Origin: Hygrophila difformis
Lineage: Eukaryota > Streptophyta > Magnoliopsida > Lamiales > Acanthaceae
DNA length: 64,000 nt
Direction: 5' to 3'
Assembly (NCBI GenBank): GCA_030278955.1
Contig: JAOANR010000014.1
Span: 698,965-762,964 of the forward strand
Both the position numbers and the translations under genes were made by a program. Below, piece by piece: positions 25,101-33,221 of this stretch (the stretch's first letter is position 1; each line of letters begins with the position of its first letter). The notes below the pieces were generated by a model that worked only from the letters and a program-made list of their open reading frames with translations, was not told the origin of the DNA and made no database searches.

Positions 25101-27716
25101 CGGTGGGTAGCTTGATGTATGTAATGGTGTGTACAAGGCCTGACATTTCACATGCAGTTGGAGTAGTGAGCAGGTACATGCATGATCCCGGAAAAGATCA
25201 TTGGCAAGCCGTGAAATGGATTCTAAGGTATATCTTGAAAACCTTAGATATTGGGTTGATATTTGAGAAGACTAATGTTACTGGTCAACATATAGTTGGG
25301 TACTGTGATTCAGATTATGCAGGAGATCTGGATAAACGTCGATCAACTACTGGATACGTATTTACTCTTGCAAACGCACCAGTTAGTTGGAAGTCTACCT
25401 TACAGTCAACCGTTGCTTTGTCAACAACGGAGGCAGAATACATGGCCATTACAGAAGCTGTTAAGGAAGCCATTTGGTTACAGGGATTGCTGGATGACTT
25501 GGGAGTTGGTCAGAAACATGTAACAGTGTTTTGTGATAGTCAAAGTGCCATTCATCTAGCAAAGAACCAGGTATATCATGCTAGAACCAAGCATATCGAC
25601 GTGCGGTACCATTTTGTGCGGGAAATAATTGAAGAAGGTGGAGTCAAGGTACAAAAGATCAAGACCACCGAGAATCCCGCAGATATGTTGACGAAGGCTG
25701 TAACATGTATCAAGTTCGAATATTGTTTGAACTTGATTAATGTCTCAAGAATTTTAAGTTGGCGCTGAAAAGCGCATTTGGAGGTCCTACCGAATTTCGT
25801 GACGAGAGAACCTTGAAGGGGATAATGTGATTTGAGATGCACCAAGGTGGAGATTTGTGAAGTGGGCATCCAAATCCATTGGAGAAAATGGAGTTGATGA
25901 ATTTAATGTAGTAGATGAAGTTAGTGGAGTGGATGGATTTTGTGCCTATAAATACCAAGGCCACTCATTTGTAAGATCATCCCAACACAAGCAAAGGCAA
26001 GAAGCTTGCCTTTGATCTCTCTTCTCCTATTGTAGTTTTTAGCCTTTGTGAGTGTTTCTCGTTGAGAGGGTTTTGTGGTATAGGATTATTTCCTATAACC
26101 TTTTTGTAATATTATTTCATTTCATAGTGAAATAATAGTTCGGTGGGGCCCGGAGGACGTAGGCATATTTGTGCCGAACCTCGTTAAATCTTGGTGTTCT
26201 CTTTATTATTTAATTAATAGCTCCATTATTCCACAACACAGGTGAACCTTAATAGCGACAACATGACAAATCAAATGTGATCGCAATATTAATAGGAGAT
26301 TAGCAGTTGGTATATGACCTCACCTGATATACTTTGCACGCTCTTCATGGGAAGCATCACGCTTTGGTTTTGTTACCCCTTCAGGGAGATGAGCCTCATA
26401 AATTTTATTTGCAGCAACATTTCCACCAACCTCAATGAATGCATCAATCTCTTCGTCAGTCCAGTCATCTAATGTAACAGACAACACCTGGGACGGGGGA
26501 TATCTTGAGATTTGAGTTGATAAAGCAAGGAATGTAAAGCTATGAAAAATTATAAGTGCAGATAATATTTCCAGTGGGCAAGCATCGGGAGATAAGTCCT
26601 GAATCAACCACCTTTGAAATTTGTGGACCAAGGCTTCTGTGGACGCCACAACACTTTAAGCAAAGAAATACTCCAATATTTGCTGAGCTGAGAAGGCAAA
26701 AACATTCATAAATTACTGAAAAGAGAAACAAATCCAAAAAGCTTGCCAAGCCATAAATATATATGTGAAAAAATTTAGTTTTTCCCCGAACTCCTTACAG
26801 CTAGGGCTGTTAATTCATAACCTACATTTAAAAGAAAATCTTAGTAAAAAAAAATAGATAATTTCAGTTGAAGTCCAATTTCCAATAGGAGGATGGACTG
26901 TAAAATTTGAAATATGGTAGTTGAAAGAAGATCATTCTGTAGCAAGAGCTTTTATTAACAGCATCTGTCTTTCTTGAAGAATGCATTGACTTTTAGGACG
27001 GAAGGAGATCAAAGTATCAAATCAAATAAAATCATTTGTGATAATAGAAAAACCACTTTTAAGGAGATATATATATATATATATATATATATTCTATTAC
27101 ATGGGCAGCACAACCCACATGTACGGCATTTTGTATTATGATGTAATTTATGCAGGGAACAATATAGAGTAGAGGAAAAGCAAAAGTTGAAACTTACGCC
27201 CATTTCGGGTCAGGAGCACCACAATCTGCACATGTGCGATTACTGCTTTGAAGTAGAAGATCCCTCAATTTTTTTTTACCTGTATAGGTTTATTTCGCAA
27301 GTGTTAGAAGCCATTGAAGAAGAGATTACTTAAAATAACATTGTAATGATGAAAAGAAACAGTAGAATAATGAATTTATGCATCAGCAAACGATCAACAA
27401 ATCAATGCGGTGCCTTCAAACAGAAAACACATTTGCTTTGAAACAATGAAAAACTAGAAAGTTTGAAAGTTTTTCATTGAAAAATTAAATTGAATCCTAC
27501 ATGTCGGATAGCTTCTAATGCAGATTGTGAGATCATATATTAAAAAATAGCTTTCAGCATGTATGACCAAGGAATCTGAAACAGATTAGCAATGAAAACT
27601 TTTTTTTTTTAAAAAAAAAAGGAAAAAAGGAAGAAGTTTAAGTGCAAGCTCTAAAAGAATGGCCTCCAAAGAACCATAAAGGCAGGCAGACCTGAAGTTG
27701 GTCTCCCAAGGCTCAT
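19131..27716 (-). CDS. AGD12: ArfGAP and C2 domain protein, AGD12/AGD13 type
   Basis: Eight coding exons: 27716-27692, 27279-27198, 26687-26612, 26487-26324, 20477-20333, 20010-19894, 19633-19538 and 19412-19131. All are GT-AG; they total 987 nt, or 328 residues. The start MSLGRPTSGKKKLRDLL matches the family. Residues about 20-45 hold the ArfGAP zinc finger C-x2-C-x16-C-x2-C (CADC...CLKC) and the arginine-finger segment GVHRSLG. The C-terminal half is a C2 domain (GMLKVKVLKGTNLAVRDM, SSDPYIVL, NPVWNEEL, VYDHDTFSADDIMG) ending ESGEVELEIEWIPLMA. Such proteins stimulate GTP hydrolysis by Arf GTPases; the C2 domain binds Ca2+ and phospholipids, recruiting them to membranes (Arabidopsis ZAC/AGD12). 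Intron 4 is 5.8 kb because it holds a copia element and a SINE, both removable by splicing if the intron is still spliced correctly. AGD12 and AGD13 cannot be told apart here. Confidence 0.93.
20839..21011 (-). mobile_element. tRNA-derived SINE with 12-bp target duplication
   Basis: Read on the minus strand, the element begins ggggaatggggacttgac. It has a pol III A box (TGACATAGTGG) and, about 35 nt on, a B box (GGTTCGATTCC), and ends in a short A run (gttcacaaaaaaaaa). The direct repeat catatatctaac flanks it at 20827-20838 and 21012-21023. This arrangement defines a tRNA-related SINE. It cannot fold as a functional tRNA (the D-loop to T-loop region is wrong and the body is too long). It lies in intron 4 of the AGD12-like gene, in the same orientation as the gene, 207 bp left of the copia 5' target site. 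Confidence 0.85.
21230..21612 (+). repeat. 5' LTR of copia copy 1
   Basis: Contains a TATA-box-like tataaata at 21321-21328, so the transcript start should lie shortly after it. The block from gttcggtggggcccggagg to taattaatagctc (R/U5 side) is also present in copia copy 2, but the part left of the TATA box (U3) is unrelated to copy 2. Confidence 0.95.
21737..25768 (+). CDS. Copia gag-pol polyprotein, 1343 residues, uninterrupted
   Basis: One frame encodes, in order: a gag domain of the UBN2 type (FDGTNNFGMWQCEVLD near residue 35); a CCHC zinc knuckle, CIFCHEKGHWKKDC (about residue 250); an aspartic protease with DSGCSFHM (about 305); a GAG-pre-integrase/HHCC region, LWHMRLGHAG (about 435); an integrase core with HSDMWGP, FVDDFSRRVW and TPQQNGVAER (about 495-610); a reverse transcriptase with VFSPVVKHSSIR, MDVKTAFLHGDL and YVDDM (about 860-1090, YVDD at 1015); and RNase H with YCDSDYAGDLDKRRSTTGY and STTEAEYMA (from about 1188). 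The integrase-before-reverse-transcriptase order is the Ty1-copia signature. The closest named relative in style is Tnt1-94 of tobacco. The start follows the primer binding site by about 110 nt. Confidence 0.96.
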   Translation: MADRSGETSTSDSKPLVTSSSRTMVSNAKFDVEKFDGTNNFGMWQCEVLDILYQQELDGALVETKPDGVDDKDWTRINRLACGTIRLCLSKEQKYPLMRETMAHRLWKELEDKFMKKSTENKLYMKTKLYRFQYLPGTTMNEHITRFDSLVTDLLNLDEKIDDVDKALILLASLPDEYEHIIVSMLTGEETISFKEVTTALYSNEIRKKDKLEHRSSTGEAHTVRGRSHKYKPDRRGRSKSRGRVSKDECIFCHEKGHWKKDCPKLQKKKGKAVAEACVADSDETEYSLACASSVTTCTDDWLLDSGCSFHMCSRKEWFVNLESVDGGVVYLANNGYCQIAGVGSVYLKNHDGTTKVLTEVRYIPKFAKNLISVGALEAKGHSVNIQNGIMKVISGALVIMKGIRKNNLYHFQGNTVVGIAAAVSEADKEEKMTKLWHMRLGHAGEKSLQTLAKQGLLKGAKTCKLEFCEQCVLGKQARVKFGTAIHNTKGIMDYIHSDMWGPTKTASLGGNHYFVTFVDDFSRRVWVYPMRTKNEAFGKFLTWKNMMENQTGRKIKVLRSDNGTEYRNDPFFDLCKKEGISRHFTVRDTPQQNGVAERMNRTLLEKVRCMLSNANLGKQFWAEAVTYASHLINRLPSTALKGKTPLEAWFGKPANDYDSLRVFGSAAYYHVKESKLDPRARKAVFVGISSGVKGYRLWCPEMKKVIFSGDVTFNESIMLNKVTKQQTDSTPQQVEHYPQQVEFQTSTTREVDGQPIENDGPSTEEEPSESEVLTQEPQEQQDLPIAIRRPRREIRRPARFESMLAYALPVIEEGIPQTFLDAKISPEKEKWKKAMDEEMRSLEANHTWKLAKLPEGKKAIGCKWVYAQKEGFPEKNDVRYKAKLVAKGYAQKEGIDYNEVFSPVVKHSSIRILLALVAQLDLELVQMDVKTAFLHGDLEEEIYMTQPEGYKVAGKEDWVCRLKKSLYGLKQSPRQWYKRFDQFMMGQKYTRSSFDHCVYFRKLQDGSFIYLLLYVDDMLIASKDRGEISRLKSQLSKEFEMKDLGEAKKILGMEITRDRKRGTLSLTQKQYLKKVLQRFGITNKTKPVSTPFAPHFKLSASQCPKTKEEREYMSKVPYSNAVGSLMYVMVCTRPDISHAVGVVSRYMHDPGKDHWQAVKWILRYILKTLDIGLIFEKTNVTGQHIVGYCDSDYAGDLDKRRSTTGYVFTLANAPVSWKSTLQSTVALSTTEAEYMAITEAVKEAIWLQGLLDDLGVGQKHVTVFCDSQSAIHLAKNQVYHARTKHIDVRYHFVREIIEEGGVKVQKIKTTENPADMLTKAVTCIKFEYCLNLINVSRILSWR
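25856..26238 (+). repeat. 3' LTR of copia copy 1
   Basis: Same length as the 5' LTR and identical by eye except one base. The TATA-like box is at 25947-25954. It is followed directly by the CAGGT target duplication and then by intron 4 sequence of the AGD12-like gene. Confidence 0.95.
27067..27093. repeat. (AT)n microsatellite in an AGD12-like intron
   Basis: Thirteen or so TA units between exons 2 and 3. Confidence 0.9.
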
Positions 27717-29109
27717 TGTTCCGTCTACTCAGTTTACTGATAATGATTCAGATAATGAATCCCTTCTTATTGAAGCCTGCACACAATAATCCACCAATAG
27801 ATGGAATTGCACTTGGTTATTATTAAAAAAAGAGATAAAATCGGAGGAGGCAACATGCAGAATCATATTCGAAATTGAAAGGAGACACAGTCTCTATCCT
27901 GAATAAACCCTTTAACAATAGTATATGAATATGACACTATCGGATCAAATTACGCGATATTCAGAGTGAAAGTTTCAAAACTGGGGCCTCATCTCTCATG
28001 AGAATCACTCTTGAATATGGAATATAAGAAGCATTAAATTACTCAGAAAAACAAAAACACAAAAAATATTGACATAACAGGAGAATGAATCCAATATTTT
28101 ATAATACGGCAGAAAAAGAAGGGGAAAAAAAAAAGTCAGAAAGAACCTGTAGATTCAGAATCCTCGCATCAAGCCCAATTCCAGAAACGACGAATTCGAA
28201 CAACTGAAAACCGCAAACGGAAAAAGAATTAAATAAAACGAAAGATGCAAATACGTTTCATGCAAGAAAAAGAAGGAAAAAAAAGGGGGGGGGGGGGGGG
28301 GGGGGGTAGATAGAGAAGGATTGAAGAAACCACCGAAGACTCCAAGTTGCTCCTTAAATCAATGGATCAATCAATCAATCAATCAATCACGACTCATTTG
28401 GTGGTACGCGACACGTATGAATATAACATTGGAAAAAAAAATACAAGAAGGAAAAGCGAATAAGATCTGATGGAAAGAAGGAAGCGTCACCTTGATTTCA
28501 TTATAGTTGTAAAATGGATGATGGATACGCAGGCGGGGGAGGAGGAGGAGAATTTCTGGTGAGTCAATTGGAATCAGAAACAATTGGAAAGGAGGAGGAG
28601 GAGGAGACGAAGAGTGTATGATGATGCAGCATTGTAATATTGTATTGTTGCCGTTGGGAATGATCCAATGGGCAATGGGGGCGATGGAGGATGTTAAATG
28701 TTGCCATGTACAGACCAAATGACACCGTCCGTTTGATTTCCAAAAATTCATCCTCAATAATACACTGTCTTTACTTATAAAAATATCACATGCTATCATT
28801 CAATTTCTATTACACCGCCTTTTTCTTAAAAAAAATAAAAATAAAAATAAAATTGTTAAATGCTAAAAGCTTGAATACTAAAAAAACACACATCAATTAA
28901 ATTTTTAAACAATAAAATTAAACGCATACCATTTCAATCGCTTAAAATTCTAAACCTACCATTATCTAGGACTATTCTAAACCTACCATTATACTTATAT
29001 CAATAAATTAATAAAAAAATTTAAATTAAATATATTTGTCCGTATCTAAATATCACACTATCATTGTAGTATTATTACACTAGTAAAATGAAATAAAAGT
29101 ATAAATTAA
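27717..29109. other. Upstream region of the AGD12-like gene
   Basis: No gene is supported. It holds a run of 22 G (28285-28306), a short tcaa repeat (about 28365-28389), and a GGA/GGAGGA-rich stretch (about 28535-28610) that on the gene's coding strand is a CT-rich tract of the kind found in plant 5' untranslated regions. The 138-codon minus-strand frame at 28383-28799 has no recognisable domain. Short AT-rich direct repeats (ctaaacctaccatta) occur near 28952-28990. Confidence 0.5.
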
Positions 29110-29491
29110 GAGGGTGTTTGTTTATGCGTTTTCAGACAGATTATCTGATTATTGCGTTTTCAAAACGCAAATAATCAGTTAATCCTGTTTGTGTACTAAT
29201 TTCCAATAATCTATTATTTGCGTTTTGAGGGAATGAAAACGCTATTTTCTTGCAGCTATATTTTGGTGCTGCAAGAAAATTGCGTTTAGCCAAAAATAGA
29301 TTTTATCATATTATTACCTATGAAAATACAAATCCAAACACTTTTAAATGATTATCTGATTATTGCGATTTGTAACAGCATAAGCTTATCCAAACACTTA
29401 ATTTTCTACAGCACGTTTTGTTACAGCAATTATCTGATTATCCGTTTTCTAAACGCTACAACACTTTTAAAACGCACATCCAAACACCCTC
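29110..29491. mobile_element. Tourist-like MITE, 382 bp
   Basis: Left end GAGGGTGTTTGTTTATGCGTTTT and, reversed, right end GAGGGTGTTTGGATGTGCGTTTT form the inverted repeats. TAA duplications flank it (29107-29109 and 29492-29494). The interior has repeated gattatctgattattgcg blocks in both orientations, as in foldback MITEs. No coding capacity. It is of a different family from 4374-5144. Confidence 0.85.
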
Positions 29492-29494
29492 TAA

Positions 29495-29966
29495 ATAAAA
29501 TATCCTGAAATAGAGGATGAGAGGGGAGTGATGGAGTAAATTATGTAAATATAATTTTTGTGATTTTTACTGCACCAAAATTTAGTTAGTAATCATTTAA
29601 AAAATATACTATGTAATTATATATTGAATTGTCTGTACAATTGGAATTAAAAAAAAAAAAATTGAGAATCGTTTAAAACCATTGATCATACACTTTAGAA
29701 ATACGGAGTACATATCAAATCCAAATACAGAGATAGAGTATTACGAACAAATCCTAAATAAGATAACCATGCAAAACTATCATGTCCAACCAAATACTGA
29801 ACGTAACTTGGACCTCAACACAATGTTCAGAGGAAGCCTGGAAATAGTTTCCTGTTTCAACAAATCCAGCAGCAGCATGCCATATTTACTTCACTTGTGT
29901 ACATCTCTAGCGCGCTAGTATGGAGACATGTCTTCAGCACTTACCAGTCCATACTCTGCTAAATGT
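29495..29966. other. Region downstream of DRT111
   Basis: AT-rich; expected to contain the DRT111 3' untranslated region in its right part. No other feature is seen. Confidence 0.4.
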
Positions 29967-30676
29967 TCAAAAGAAACCAGGAATTTCTCCAGGAAGGGGT
30001 GCCAATTCATTTTTATTGAACCTTTCCTCATCGTAAAACCGAGCTCGAACTACCCTACCCCCAAAAAACCGACCTTCTAGTTCTATAAGGGCTTTGGTTG
30101 CTTGCTCCGCTCTCTCAAATTGAATAAAGATTCTCACAGCTTCATCATGGGGGAAGTTTTGTTCCGTGATCTCAAATATCAGGACCCGTGTCACAGTTCC
30201 AAATTTAGCACACTCCTCAGCTACTTCACCTTCTAAATCATCATCAACCTCACCTGGGCCAACCTTCACAAAGAATCAACGATTTGTGATTGAAAATTTT
30301 AGGCAGCTCTAGATCAAATAGTATATTATTACATGGCAAGAATTGAACAAAGAATATAACACAATCAGATATACAAAAACAGGACATTCCTGCAAAATGT
30401 TGACCAAAATACAGATAATATAGGTAACATCTTTTCATTACAACCACAAAGATGACACTACTCATTCATCAACTTTTCTTTTAGGAATAGCAGGAAATCA
30501 GGAACAAACCAACCAATTACAGTACAACGAGAAAAGTGATAGTTTTGATGTTTTATCTCATGATATACAAAGATGACAGGCAACATACAAAGTTGTAAAA
30601 GGTGAAAGCCACAAAACCCGTGCCATGCCATGGTGCACAGGACGCACCATCAGTCCATCATGAAGTATATTTATCA

Positions 30677-30724
<48 letters not shown>

Positions 30725-32283
30725 AGACACATTACAACCTAAATCATCAAAAACTAGATTTAAAAAAAACTGAAAACAGTGAATAAACATCAAAATTTAA
30801 ATTAAAAATTGAGATCTGAAAAGATATACTGAGACCAGTGCCATTGACAGACGGTGCATACAAATAACCCCTTCCATAATCCCTAAACAAGATATCTAGG
30901 CATCATAGACAACCGTGGCCATTAACCAAGGCAAAAAACATAAAACTAAACAGAACAGTCCAAAGTGTTGATACCGAGATATCCTATATTGAGAAATGTA
31001 TGTTCCACTTTTTAAGAGGGATGGATTGCCAATTGGCCCCCGCCAAACTTAGGCTCCAAACCTGACAAAGTAGGAACCTCTACCATCAAATAACCAATAA
31101 CAAGCAGTTCCCAATGCCACCTAAACTATAGCATGAAGTATAACTTTCATCATCACTCAAAGAAGTTCCATACCATACAATCATAAGTCAGAACTAGAAA
31201 TAGTGCATAAAGGTCCCAACCACACAACATCACATGGGTAAACTGGAAAACCAAAATCTGTGTCCTGTGGTTTCTGCTAAGGAACCATAAATTGAGGCCA
31301 TACAAGAAAGCCAACAAAACATAAAATCACAAATAAGTATCACACAACTGAACACAGAAACTACTGAGTCGATGCGAGGAGAGTAGTAGAAGGTATACAT
31401 AACATACCATGTTTCTGAGAAGCACAACTCTCGTAGGCGGTCCATTAAAATTGACACTCTTGACCTTCTTGTTGGATTCGCTAGCATTCACTATCACCCC
31501 ACCTCTCTTATCCGTCTTCTTTGCCATCAAAGGAGTTGTAATCCCTTGCTCCTGCTTCCCCAAACCCTGTCCTTCCTTCCACCCCATTTTCGCCATCATC
31601 CTTTGCGCAGCAGTCATTTTCCCTTCTGCTCCTAGCCCTAATCCCCCGCTCTCTGATTTCCCAATACTGAACCCTTCCTCTCCCACATTCCCAGATGGGG
31701 GCGGAGAAGGGGATCTCGGCACACCCCCTCCGCTCATAGCCGCCCTCCTCCGCCAGGCCTCCTCTCCGGATATACTCAATTCCTTCTCCCGATCCCGATC
31801 CCGATCTCTCTCCCTCTCCCTCTCCCTCCTCTCCCTCTCTTCCCTTTCCCTTTCTCTCTCCCTCCTCTCCCTCTCCTCCAATTCTCGCCTCAAATCAGCT
31901 TCCGCTTGCTTGCGTTTTTTCTCCCGGCGATATTCTTCATAGTCGTTGGGGCGAGCGGGGTCGTATTCTTCGACAACGGAACTGGTGACTCCAACTAGAG
32001 CAGGTTGAAACGACGAGGGAATCGGGTTAGGGTTTCTGTTCTCTTCAGCGATTGGATGAGAAAGGGTTGAACTTTTACTGACGGCAGTGGGCTGCAAGGA
32101 TGAGGATTTGGGTTTGGCATGTTGGGGGCGGAGGATGGTTTGCGGAGGGGGAAAAGGTTTGCGGAGGGTTGGGGGAGCCATCTTGGCGCTGCTCGACCAG
32201 ACATTGGAGGAAGATGTGGTGGAGGAGTTATCGTCCGCAGCGGAGGATGGCGGCGGAAGGTCACCGTACAGCCCGCCAAGCAT
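29967..32283 (-). CDS. DRT111: Splicing factor DRT111/SFPS (plant SPF45/RBM17 homologue)
   Basis: Two coding exons, 32283-31408 and 30263-29967, with a GT-AG intron, give 390 residues. The start is set at MLGGLYGDLPPP, the family's usual amino terminus; a longer frame upstream lacks an ATG and meets a stop. Residues about 120-166 form an acidic/basic Arg-Glu and Arg-Asp tract after EEYDPARPNDYEEY. A G-patch follows at about 225-265 (MTAAQRMMAKMGWKEGQGLG). An RRM of the UHM type is at about 295-385 (VTRVLIFEITEQNFP, VRIFIQFERAEQATKA, VVRARFYDEERF). The G-patch and RRM are joined across the intron. In Arabidopsis this nuclear protein (At1g30480; also RSN2) acts with spliceosome parts at 3' splice sites and links alternative splicing to phytochrome B and ABA responses. 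The old name reflects a screen for DNA-damage tolerance. Confidence 0.95.
30681..30718. repeat. (TA)n microsatellite in the DRT111 intron
   Basis: About 19 AT units. The intron is otherwise ordinary AT-rich sequence. Confidence 0.9.
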
Positions 32284-33221
32284 ATTGTATGACAATCCAA
32301 TGCGTCGTCGACGGACGGCGTTGTTGGTTGGAAAGGGATCCGGTGTGGAATGGCCGATGCCCGATTGGCGATTGGGGTTGGGGAACAAATAGTAGAAAGC
32401 TCATACAGATGAGTAGACGACAGATAGTACCAGTAATAGTAATAATAGACTAATAGTAATACCAGTAGTAGTTTTTTTTTTTTTTTTTGCTCGGTTTAAT
32501 GGGCTTTAAGAAGTTGCGTTGGGCCATTTTTAGATGAAATGAACCGACCCATAGATATAGAGTTGAGATACCAGTATGTATATGTATGGCTAGCTAGCTC
32601 AATCCAGTTTCCAATTTGGAATAGATGCAAATTTGACTTCCCAGGCATGTCCATTGCTTCATCTCCTGAATTTTCATGAATGTATTCCTGGAAGAATTGC
32701 CAAATAAGTAAGTACTTCCACATTCAATAGAAATTTTTACTGAACCCTGAAGCCAATCATCCATCATTCGTCAATCATCACTGTATTTCTTGTGAGGACC
32801 ATGAAGACTGAAGGTATTTTGTGAGGACCATATCTTGCTAACAACATATGGAAATAATGGATTATAGTTTACTCTGGGGAAGCATCGGTTGAAGGTTTTA
32901 AAGTAATTTCTGTATGTCACCAAATAACAACAATACAGTTTATTTTTATTTTTACCATTTCAAGATGAGCACGTTTTGTTGAGATGACTGCTACTACTAG
33001 ATACTACAAGTTTTTCTTCTTCTTTTTTACCATTGATGTACGGTACTTATGCTGTAGTATAAAATTTGAGTAATTAATAATGGGTCACTGTATTGATTGT
33101 TAAGTTTTCCTGTGCTAAACAAGTCCGAGAAAAGAGAGTGCCACTGCACTGGGCACTGGGCACTGGGAAGGTAAACCACCCTCTCTTATTATTGACAGTT
33201 TTTGTATGTATGTGTTGTTCT
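32284..33221. other. Intergenic region between DRT111 (5' end) and CCC1 (3' end)
   Basis: The short spacer must hold the DRT111 promoter and the CCC1 3' untranslated region. A 17-20 bp T run lies at about 32471-32488 and degenerate tagtaata repeats just before it. No gene is seen. Confidence 0.5.

Larger units (their letters stand above)
21230..26238 (+). mobile_element. Full-length Ty1-copia retrotransposon (copy 1, Tork/Tnt1-like), very young
   Basis: The 383-bp LTRs (21230-21612 and 25856-26238) begin TGTGAAG and end CCACAACA. I see one mismatch between them (gttgatgg versus gtggatgg). The 5-bp target duplication CAGGT lies at 21225-21229 and 26239-26243. The primer binding site TGGTATCAGAGC (21615-21626) matches the 3' end of initiator Met-tRNA. 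A purine-rich tract (aaggtggagatt) precedes the 3' LTR. The internal frame is open from gag to RNase H. The element is antisense to the AGD12-like gene and wholly within its intron 4. It looks structurally complete; whether it is transcribed is unknown. Confidence 0.97.

Noticed and set aside
28383..28799. 138-codon minus-strand frame upstream of the AGD12-like gene
   Set aside because: No domain, low-complexity proline and histidine stretches, and position in a likely promoter or 5' untranslated region.
31327..32388. Longer DRT111 reading with 35 extra residues before MLGG
   Set aside because: The extension begins at a TTG codon, an upstream in-frame stop follows closely, and the family starts at MLGGLYGDL, which has an ATG at 32283.
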